A stretch of DNA of 33,908 nucleotides from assembly GCA_036401895.1 (NCBI GenBank), contig DASWTW010000178.1, positions 1-33,908 of the forward strand. The letters run 5' to 3'. Position 1 is the stretch's first letter; every line of letters begins with the position of its first letter. Of this stretch, positions 23,691 to 30,286 are shown one piece after another. Under the pieces are notes generated by a model that ran no database searches, had not been told where the DNA came from, and saw nothing but the letters and a program-made list of their open reading frames with translations. A program made the position numbers and the translations under genes. The stretch comes from LB3-1 sp036401895 (GTDB lineage: Bacteria; Chloroflexota; Chloroflexia; Chloroflexales; Kallotenuaceae).

Positions 23691-24852
23691 TGGACAGGTA
23701 CAGTAAGCGATTGGGCGTTCCTGCCGGGTTATTGGCGATGACATTCTGCGTCGCGTTGCTGATGAGCCAGGCATGGATTGTGGCGGGTGTTGCGTGGGGG
23801 TAGGTGGTCTGGTAGAGCGCGGCGACCCCGGCGGCAACGGCAGCGGCCTGCGAGGTGCCGCTGAGCGTGTTGGTCGTGCTGCCAATCCAGGCCGACGCGA
23901 TGCTCACGCCTGGCGCGTAGCTGTCGATACACGCGCCATAGTTGGAGGCGGCGTAGCGCTGATCCGTGCGCGTACTGGCGGCGACGGTGAACGCGGCTGT
24001 GACATTCGCCGGTGCGAGCGCGCAGGCATCACTGTTGTCATTGCCCGCCGCGACCGCCACGAAGACGCCGGCCGCGATCAAGCCCTCGATGGCAAGCTGG
24101 AGCGTCGGGCTGTTGCTGCTGGTCACGTTGAGCGGGCTGAACGCGATCGTCGCCACCGCCGGCTTGATCGCATTGGCCGCGACCCAATCGATGCCGCGGA
24201 TGGCGTTCCCGACGGTCCCGAGCGCATCGCAGTCCAGCACGCGCACGCCGCGCAGATTGACCTGCTTAGCAACGCCGTACGTCGTACCACCGACGATGCC
24301 GGCCAGATGTGTGCCATGCCCATGGCAATCGCTGCCGATGACGCTTGGGTTGAAGGCATCGTAGACGTTCTGGGCGCGCGAGCCAAAGTCGGGGTGGTTG
24401 GCCTGAAGACCGCTGTCGATCAGATAGGCCGTGACGCCCGCCCCAGCAGTTCCGTACGTGAAGCTGCCGGAGAGCGGCAGCGCGCGCTGGTCGAGGCGGT
24501 CGAGGCCCCACAGCCCGCTGGTCGCATCGATGCTCTGCGTGCCGGTGGCCTCAATGAGCTGATCGGCTTCAACCACGGCGACGTCAGGATGGCGCTCAAG
24601 GGCGGTGCGCTGCCCGGCATTCAAGGTTGCGAGAAAGCCGTTGAGGACGCGTGTGTACACATGTTTCGGCGTCACGCCCGCAGCGCGCGCAACGCCTCGC
24701 GCATCGCGGCCCGGCTTGACCGCGACGATGTACTGGTCGGTGATAGCGGGCACCGCAGCGGCGCGACTTGGCTGAGCAGCAACTGCGCGTGGACTGATCG
24801 TCGCTGCCAGCAGCACCCCGACGCTCACGAGCAGAATAATGATCCGTGGCAT
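22228..24852 (-). CDS. Secreted S8 subtilase with thirteen RCC1-like repeats (protease 3)
   Basis: The 874-residue precursor starts MPRIIILLVSVGVLLAATIS (signal peptide), followed by an I9 propeptide (about residues 40-102) and an S8 domain. The triad is D146 (LIDSG), H179 (GHGTHLAG) and S334 (SGTSQAAAV). The repeat tail holds thirteen RCC1-like units, one short of two seven-bladed propellers, with irregular units near its start. ATG 24852 follows GGAGAAGCT, the same leader as in protease 2, and a six-codon longer frame is unlikely. The final 18 residues (ACWGLNDEGQATPPTSWY) are identical to those of protease 2, showing a recent tandem gene duplication or gene conversion. The spacer to protease 2 is only 65 bp, so the two may be transcribed together. 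Confidence 0.9.
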   Translation of the reverse strand: MPRIIILLVSVGVLLAATISPRAVAAQPSRAAAVPAITDQYIVAVKPGRDARGVARAAGVTPKHVYTRVLNGFLATLNAGQRTALERHPDVAVVEADQLIEATGTQSIDATSGLWGLDRLDQRALPLSGSFTYGTAGAGVTAYLIDSGLQANHPDFGSRAQNVYDAFNPSVIGSDCHGHGTHLAGIVGGTTYGVAKQVNLRGVRVLDCDALGTVGNAIRGIDWVAANAIKPAVATIAFSPLNVTSSNSPTLQLAIEGLIAAGVFVAVAAGNDNSDACALAPANVTAAFTVAASTRTDQRYAASNYGACIDSYAPGVSIASAWIGSTTNTLSGTSQAAAVAAGVAALYQTTYPHATPATIHAWLISNATQNVIANNPAGTPNRLLYLSNMTYELSAGMYHTCGVRGDQTLSCWGVQNDGPGIPPAGSFSTLDAGWITTCGIRTDQTLTCWGNDNLVKWYVPFGTFSQVSASDFYVCAIYTQQTITCWGSSDFGEPPPSALSGTFSQISVGNYHYCAISTDQTLACTGDNFYGQTIAPLGTFTQVNTSYNHTCAIRTDQTIACWGANSSGQATPPTGSFTQISAGYSHTCGVRTTGALTCWGANEYGQAVTPTGTFTQLSAGRAHTCAMRTDQTVICWGDSKNYGQATPPTGSFTQFSAGYNHTCGVRTDQTIACWGANEYGQAVTPTGTFVQVDAGAWHTCAIRTDQTVACWGINSYGQATPPTGSFTQLSAGYSHTCGVRTDQTIACWGSNSVGQSTPSTGFFTTLSSGEFHTCAIRTDQTVACWGSNSYWRTTAPSGSFTQLSAGSDHTCAIRTDQFLTCWGNNSYEQTTSPSGTFVQVGAGRRHTCAMRTNGALACWGLNDEGQATPPTSWY

Positions 24853-24881
24853 AGCTTCTCCATCGTGCATTGACGATCAGG

Positions 24882-24916
24882 TGAAGCTGGACCGTTACAC
24901 AGGCGGTCCAGCTTCA
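24882..24916 (-). terminator. Stem-loop downstream of protease 4
   Basis: TGAAGCTGGACCG and CGGTCCAGCTTCA form a perfect 13-bp stem around a nine-base loop, 16 bp beyond the protease 4 stop. No T tract follows, but stem strength and position suggest termination. Confidence 0.5.
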
Positions 24917-24932
24917 TGCTTGCGATTGTCAG

Positions 24933-26490
24933 CTATTGGCTCTGTGGTGGTGTGGACTGCCCATAGTCATCGCGGCCCCAGCAGGCAAGCGTGTTGTTAG
25001 TACGTAGGCTGCAGGTGGAATACCCGCCTGCACTGACCTGGAGCAAGGGACCAGTGGGTTTAGTTACTTGCCCGTAATTATCCTCACCCCAGCAGGCAAC
25101 CGATTGATCGGCGCGGAGCGCGCAGGTGTGATAGTTCCCGGAGCTGAGGCTGGTAAAGGAGCCGGCTAGAGGAGTAGCTTGCCCATAACCGTTGTCACCC
25201 CAGCAGGTAAGTGTATTGTCGGTGCGAATGGCACATGAGTGAATGTAGCCGTTGCTCACGTGCTTGAAGGAGCCAGCGGGTGGAGTGGTTTGCCCATTAC
25301 CGTTGTAGCCCCAGCAGGTAAGTGTATTGTCGGTGCGGATTGCGCAGTTATGGTTTGAAAAGGCACTAACCTGGATGAAGGAGCCAGTGGGAGCATTCGT
25401 TTGCCCATAGTCGTTATCGCCCCAGCAGGCAAGCGATTGGTCGGTACGAATCGCGCATGTATGTACAGAACCAGCGCTGAGTTGCGTGAAGGTTCCAGTG
25501 GGCTGCTGCGTCTGCCCATAACCATTGTTTCCCCAGCAGCTAATAGCTTGATCGGAGCGAATACCACAGGCGTGGTATTTGCCTACATCAAGCGAGGTGA
25601 ACAAGCCTGCTGGTGGGAGCGCTTGCCTGTAGTCATTCAGACCCCAGCATAGGATAACGCTTTCAGCATTGATGCCACAGCTGGTCCAGTTATCGCTGCT
25701 GACGGATTTAAAGAAGCTCGTTGGCGGAACAGCCTGACCGTAGTCATTCATGCCCCAGCAAATCACGGATTGATCCGAGCGAATGGCACAGGTAGCATTG
25801 TCGACGGCTTCGACCTGGGTATGGGTGCCAGCCGGTGGATAGGCTTGTCCATAATTATTGCGACCCCAACAGGCGAGACTTTGAGTCGTGCGGATGGCAC
25901 AGGCATGATAGAGGCCCGTAGTCAGCGCCGTGAAGGTGCCGGTGAGAGGAGTAGACTGGGCGTAGTCGTTTCTACCCCAGCAGGCCAGCGTTTGATCCGT
26001 GCGAATCGCGCAGCTATGGTAGCCACCAGCGCTGATCTTAGTGAAAGTACCGGTCGGTGCTGTTGCTTGTCCATAGTCGTTGCGACCCCAGCAAGCCAGC
26101 GCGCCAGTGGTGCGGATCGCGCAGGTATGCGCCAGACCGGCGCTGATCTGGGTAAAGGTGCCCGTCGGCGGCGTCGCCTGGCCGTAATCATTCAGGCCCC
26201 AGCAGGCCAGCGATTGATCTGAGCGAATGGCGCAGGCGTGATTGCCGCCCGCGCTGACCTGGGTAAAGGTGCCGGTCGGCGGAGTGGACTTGCCATAGCT
26301 CGTGCTGCCCCAGCAGGCCAGGGTGTTATCCGTGCGGCGAGCGCAGTTGTACGAGCCACCAGCGCTGATCTGGACAAAGGAGCCGGTGGGCGGTGTGGCT
26401 TGCCCTGAGCTATTGCTGCCCCAGCAGAGCAGCGCGTTATTCCCATCGATGGCGCAGGAGTGCGTGGTTCCGCCGCTCACCGCCTTATAG
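24933..26490 (-). repeat. Fourteen RCC1-like repeat units (protease 4)
   Basis: Fourteen CWG cores occur at the usual 37-codon spacing. The DNA units are more divergent from each other than in proteases 1 to 3. Units seven and eight carry SVICWGMNDY and SVILCWGLNDY-type variants. Confidence 0.85.
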
Positions 26491-27659
26491 CTGCGTCCGA
26501 GCGATCCTACGTAGAGCAAACGGTTGGGCGTGCCACCTGAATTGTTCGTGATGGCGTTGGGCGTGGCATTGGCGGTCAGCCAGCTATTGATCATGGCCTG
26601 GGGCGCGTCGCCGTGAGTGGCCTTGTAGAGCGCTGCTACGCCGGCGGCAAATGCCGTTGCCTGCGAGGTGCCGCTCAGGGTGCTGGTGGTGCTGCCAATC
26701 CAGTCGGACGTGATGCTTGCACCCGGCGCGTAACTGTCCACGCAGGCACCGTAGCTGGAGGCAGCATAGCGCTGATCGGTGCGGGTAGACGCTGCGACGG
26801 TGAAGGCGGCGCTCACATTGGCCGGCGCGAGTGAACAGCCATCCGTGTTGGTATTGCCTGCGGACACCGCCACGAAGACGCCGGCATTAATCAAATTCTC
26901 CACTGCAAGCTGCAACGTGCCGCTATTGCCGCTGTCGAGATTAATCGGGCTGAACGCGAGCGTTGCGACGGCAGGTTTGACCGCGTTGGTTGCTACCCAA
27001 TCAATCCCGGCTATGGCGTTGCCCACCGTGCCTTGATTGTTACAGTCGATCACCCGTACGCCGCGCAGATTGACTTGCTTGGCCACACCGTGGGTGGTAC
27101 CGCCGACAATGCCGGCTAGATGTGTGCCGTGGCCTTGACAGTCCGCCCCGGTGCCATCGAAGGCATCGAAGACGTTTTGCGCCCGCGTGCCGAAATCCGG
27201 GTGATTGGCTTGTAACTCGGTGTCAATGATGTAGGCGGTGACGCCGGCGCCAGTGGCGGTGTAGGTGTAGCTACCGGAAAGCGGCAGCGCGCGCTGGTCG
27301 ATGCGGTCCAGTCCCCACAGCCCGCCGGTCGGATCGATAGTTTGGGTGCCTGTGGCCTCGATGACCTGATCTGGCTCGACGAGCGCGACGTCGGGATGGC
27401 GCTCAAGTGCGGTGCGCTGCTCAGCATTCAAGGTGGCTAGAAAGCCGTTGAGCACACGCGTGTACATGTGCTTCGGCGTGACACTCAGCGCGCGAGCCAA
27501 CCCGCGCGCATCACGACCTGGCTTGAGCATCACGATGTACTGGTCGGCGATGGCGGGCGCGGCAGGAGCGCTACTCGGTTGTTCGGCTGCGGCGAGCGGA
27601 TGAATAGCGATCACCAGGAGCATGCCTACGATCGCGATAAAGCTCACGAAGCGCTGCAT
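24933..27659 (-). CDS. Secreted S8 subtilase with fourteen RCC1-like repeats (protease 4)
   Basis: The 908-residue precursor begins MQRFVSFIAIVGMLLVIAIH (signal peptide ending near PLAAAEQ). It has an I9 propeptide (about residues 40-102) and an S8 domain with D146, H177 (GHGTHLAG), N269 (SAGN) and S332 (SGTSQATAF). The sequence around the catalytic Asp is IIDTELQANHPDFG, whereas the three paralogues have LIDSGLQ. The glycine after the Asp loop is replaced by Glu, which could weaken activity. Fourteen RCC1-like repeats follow, ending in GQSTPPQSQ. ATG 27659 follows GGGAGAG; a 23-codon longer frame would put charged residues ahead of the signal peptide. It is the most divergent member of the cluster and probably the oldest split. 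Confidence 0.9.
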   Translation of the reverse strand: MQRFVSFIAIVGMLLVIAIHPLAAAEQPSSAPAAPAIADQYIVMLKPGRDARGLARALSVTPKHMYTRVLNGFLATLNAEQRTALERHPDVALVEPDQVIEATGTQTIDPTGGLWGLDRIDQRALPLSGSYTYTATGAGVTAYIIDTELQANHPDFGTRAQNVFDAFDGTGADCQGHGTHLAGIVGGTTHGVAKQVNLRGVRVIDCNNQGTVGNAIAGIDWVATNAVKPAVATLAFSPINLDSGNSGTLQLAVENLINAGVFVAVSAGNTNTDGCSLAPANVSAAFTVAASTRTDQRYAASSYGACVDSYAPGASITSDWIGSTTSTLSGTSQATAFAAGVAALYKATHGDAPQAMINSWLTANATPNAITNNSGGTPNRLLYVGSLGRSYKAVSGGTTHSCAIDGNNALLCWGSNSSGQATPPTGSFVQISAGGSYNCARRTDNTLACWGSTSYGKSTPPTGTFTQVSAGGNHACAIRSDQSLACWGLNDYGQATPPTGTFTQISAGLAHTCAIRTTGALACWGRNDYGQATAPTGTFTKISAGGYHSCAIRTDQTLACWGRNDYAQSTPLTGTFTALTTGLYHACAIRTTQSLACWGRNNYGQAYPPAGTHTQVEAVDNATCAIRSDQSVICWGMNDYGQAVPPTSFFKSVSSDNWTSCGINAESVILCWGLNDYRQALPPAGLFTSLDVGKYHACGIRSDQAISCWGNNGYGQTQQPTGTFTQLSAGSVHTCAIRTDQSLACWGDNDYGQTNAPTGSFIQVSAFSNHNCAIRTDNTLTCWGYNGNGQTTPPAGSFKHVSNGYIHSCAIRTDNTLTCWGDNGYGQATPLAGSFTSLSSGNYHTCALRADQSVACWGEDNYGQVTKPTGPLLQVSAGGYSTCSLRTNNTLACWGRDDYGQSTPPQSQ

Positions 27660-27698
27660 TGATTTCTCTCCCTTCTTCCTTTGAGCGCGCGGGTATAT

Positions 27699-27745
27699 GC
27701 GACCAGCGGAATCCAGAGCGCAATGCATCGGCTCCCGCTGGTCGC
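27699..27745 (-). terminator. Inverted repeat between the haloperoxidase and protease 4
   Basis: GCGACCAGCGG (27699-27709) and CCGCTGGTCGC (27735-27745) form a perfect 11-bp stem with a 25-base loop, about 40 bp beyond the haloperoxidase stop. It could end that transcript or lie in the protease 4 leader. Confidence 0.4.
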
Positions 27746-27785
27746 CAGGTAGAGCTATAGAAGCCCCAGTCTATTGCTCGGTCGT

Positions 27786-29600
27786 CTAAATTGTGATCGT
27801 CGTACCGTCGAACTTTTTGAGCGTAAAGCCGGAGAACGGCTCGTTATAGAGCGTTTTGAGATCCTGCATCAGCCGGATTGCCACCTGCTCGCCGAGCAAA
27901 ATACCCTCGCGCGCATCGGAGCGATAGTGTACGCCCGCGAAGTTCCGCGCCAGCGCAATGTTCCAGGCTAGCTTGTTCAGCTCATTGCCGACGGTCAGCG
28001 TCACGCCCGTGACTGGCTGGAGCGACAGGCCGTCGCGGCTGGCTACCACCGGGTTGGGGATTACGAAATCTTCCTTGAGATAGGCTTTCATCATGGTGAC
28101 TTGCGCGCCGATGTAGACCGCATGGCCGGATGGATAGGACGGATGCGTGGGCGCGCCTTCGGGGAATGCCTGCGGGAGCAGGTAGCTGCCGTAGCGGTTG
28201 AAGCTGCGCGTAAGAAGCGGCGATACCAGGATCTCCGCGTCGATCGGATAGTTGGTAACGCCGGTCTTGTTATTGTGGATGCGACCACCAAACTCTTCCG
28301 GTCGCAGGCGGCGATGAACCAGCCACTTCTGGTACCAGGCATGATCCAGCGCATACTGCGCCGCTTTAGCGACTCGCACTTGCAGATCGGCGTTGCCGAA
28401 GGTGCCAAAGCCCGACTGTTTGGTGTAGCTCAGGTACGGATTGCCGGCATCGTAGGCGCCTGGGCTGAACTTCGGGTCGCCGCTGAAGGCCAGGCCGGTC
28501 CGCGCATTGACGATGATATTCGCCGCGTTGAGCGCCGTCTGGTAGGGAAAATCAAAGTGGACGTACTCGGCGAGATCGCGCCCGTTGCGAATATAGCGCC
28601 GCGTCGATTCGTACGTGGTGGTGCGGGTAGGATTTTGGCCGTTCTGAATGTTGAGCCATTCGCTGTAGACAGTCATGAAGTCGTTGGGAGCGCTGTCGGG
28701 ATGCCCGTACGGCACGGGGACGAGATTCTTCTGGATCGTCTGCTGCACGCCTTCGGGCACATCCAGATACAAGAACTGCGAGACGTACGGCCCGATATTG
28801 GAGTCGGGCGACGTGCCGCGAAAAATATTGGTGCGAGTCACCGGTGTCTGGCCGCGAAAGTCGCTGAAGTTGTTAAGATCAGTCACCGCCGCGCCGATCG
28901 TGGCGTCGGTAGCATAATCGCCGAAATACACGTCGCGGGCCAGCGCCATCGCATACAGCTCGCCCATCTCGCCGGCCGCTTCGGCGCTGGCAAACTGCGG
29001 CGCGGGCGGGATGTCGAGCGCGTGCGAGTCCGCGCCCTCCAGCGTGTAGTGATAGGCGGCCTGGGGATTGACCAGCTTGCGCGGGCCGCCAAGCGTGATC
29101 GCCTCGAAGTTGGCGGCGGTTCCCGTAGACAGCGCGGTGATCATCTGGTTGTACGCGGTGAGATTTACTTCGTCCAGCGTGTTGTGCGGCAGCGCCTTGC
29201 TGTAGCTGGCGATCCGGTTGCTGTAGCGCGTCTCGTCGCCGTTGTCGGGGTGGGTGCCCAGCGGCTGGCTGCGCTGGAAGTTGGCGGCGGCGTAGCGAAT
29301 ATCGCGTGCTTTGTCGGCGCGGGCTGCTCCCAGCAGCGGGCCGATCTCGGCGGCGCTGGCGCTGCTGGCGGTCTGCGGCAAGACGTTGAGCGTAAATCCG
29401 GCTGCGGTCGCGCTGATGACGGCGGTGAGCGAGCTTACGCGCCCAAGAAACAGGCGCCGGCTTAAGCGCTGTGGAGATGTGCGGTTGGTTGCGATCGCCG
29501 GCAAAGATACGCCAGGATCGCCGGGATCAATAGCTGCGATAGTGGCCACGGGCTCCGACGGACGTTCGGCGAGATATTCAGTTTGCTGCGGGTCGTTCAT
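27786..29600 (-). CDS. Vanadium-dependent haloperoxidase / PAP2-like protein, Tat-exported
   Basis: The 604-residue protein carries a twin-arginine signal (SRRLFLGRVSSLTAV, Arg 48-49, then a hydrophobic stretch to about 85). Its C-terminal half has vanadate/phosphate-binding motifs of the haloperoxidase and PAP2 phosphatase superfamily: YQKWLVHRRLRPEEFGG, SYPSGHAVYIGA and ARNFAGVHYRSDAREG, the last holding the catalytic His. Such enzymes oxidise halides with peroxide. Tat export fits a protein folded with cofactor before secretion. Halide specificity, or phosphatase activity instead, cannot be told from sequence. ATG 29600 follows GGGGTAGGA; a 43-codon upstream extension (to 29729) is Gly/Ser/Glu-rich and unlikely to be coding. 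It probably forms its own transcript from the AT-rich region upstream. Confidence 0.87.
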   Translation of the reverse strand: MNDPQQTEYLAERPSEPVATIAAIDPGDPGVSLPAIATNRTSPQRLSRRLFLGRVSSLTAVISATAAGFTLNVLPQTASSASAAEIGPLLGAARADKARDIRYAAANFQRSQPLGTHPDNGDETRYSNRIASYSKALPHNTLDEVNLTAYNQMITALSTGTAANFEAITLGGPRKLVNPQAAYHYTLEGADSHALDIPPAPQFASAEAAGEMGELYAMALARDVYFGDYATDATIGAAVTDLNNFSDFRGQTPVTRTNIFRGTSPDSNIGPYVSQFLYLDVPEGVQQTIQKNLVPVPYGHPDSAPNDFMTVYSEWLNIQNGQNPTRTTTYESTRRYIRNGRDLAEYVHFDFPYQTALNAANIIVNARTGLAFSGDPKFSPGAYDAGNPYLSYTKQSGFGTFGNADLQVRVAKAAQYALDHAWYQKWLVHRRLRPEEFGGRIHNNKTGVTNYPIDAEILVSPLLTRSFNRYGSYLLPQAFPEGAPTHPSYPSGHAVYIGAQVTMMKAYLKEDFVIPNPVVASRDGLSLQPVTGVTLTVGNELNKLAWNIALARNFAGVHYRSDAREGILLGEQVAIRLMQDLKTLYNEPFSGFTLKKFDGTTITI

Positions 29601-30286
29601 AGTCCTACCCCTAAATTCGCTGGTTGAGTGAACCGGTGAACCGACGGATACGCCTTTGCTGCCCTCAGGATCGACTCCTCCCTCTCCTTCACCTCCTTCG
29701 CTGCTGCTCCCTTTTGTGGCCCACTTCATGCTATGGGCAGGACGAAATAAGCGCTTCAGGTATGCAACCTTGCAAGATACAGCACGAAACTGGCTCTATG
29801 CACAAGATATGCACAGAGATTGAAATATCTATGTTACGTAAAAGAGTAAAAGGTACGCAAAACAAGCGTAAAGGTAACTTTAGCGCCTGCAATGACCAAG
29901 AAACAGGTATAGATAGTGGTGATATATGGGGGGTATGAGCAATATAAATCGAATTGCTTGATGTGTCAATTTAATTTTCGTTAAGATGATGAGAATATAT
30001 TCAGGTACTCATATTAACTTACTGAAGTCTATAGAATCGTTTAGATAAATAGTATTAAGGAATATCATTATACGTAGTTAGATTATCTGTAGTAGAGAAT
30101 TACAAATAGATCTATAGTAATATATTGTGCTGTTGATGACAACATTAGCGGCCATATTGTCATGTTCAAATATCGGTTTCTAGCGCAGATCGTCCCATGA
30201 CCAGGCGCCGCATACCGGGGACAAAAAGATCGCCGCGCTCCAAGATCTGGAGCGCGGCGATCCGTGTTTAGAGCTGTTTGAAGACG
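29601..30286. other. AT-rich gene-free region
   Basis: This is the longest spacer of the window. From about 29740 to 30180 the composition falls to something near 35% GC against about 60% around it. No frame there looks like a protein and I recognise no tRNA, ncRNA or insertion-sequence end. It must contain the haloperoxidase promoter, but many TATAAT-like words make any single choice arbitrary. The terminator of the DUF11 gene lies at its right end. Confidence 0.6.
30228..30262 (-). terminator. Intrinsic terminator of the DUF11 repeat protein gene
   Basis: GATCGCCGCGCTCC and its complement form a perfect 14-bp stem with a seven-base loop, 24 bp beyond the stop. On the minus strand it is followed by TTTTTG. 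This is the strongest terminator in the window. Confidence 0.88.

Noticed and set aside
19433..26490. Regularly spaced repeats that might suggest a CRISPR array
   Set aside because: The 111-bp units are protein-coding, imperfect throughout and have no constant repeat with unique spacers.
29601..29729. 43-codon N-terminal extension of the haloperoxidase
   Set aside because: The extension is Gly/Ser/Glu-rich low-complexity sequence. ATG 29600 has its own ribosome binding site, and the Tat signal is complete without the extension.
29624..29938. Plus-strand frame entering the AT-rich spacer
   Set aside because: It straddles the haloperoxidase upstream region and the AT-rich island, has no start signal, and its product looks random.
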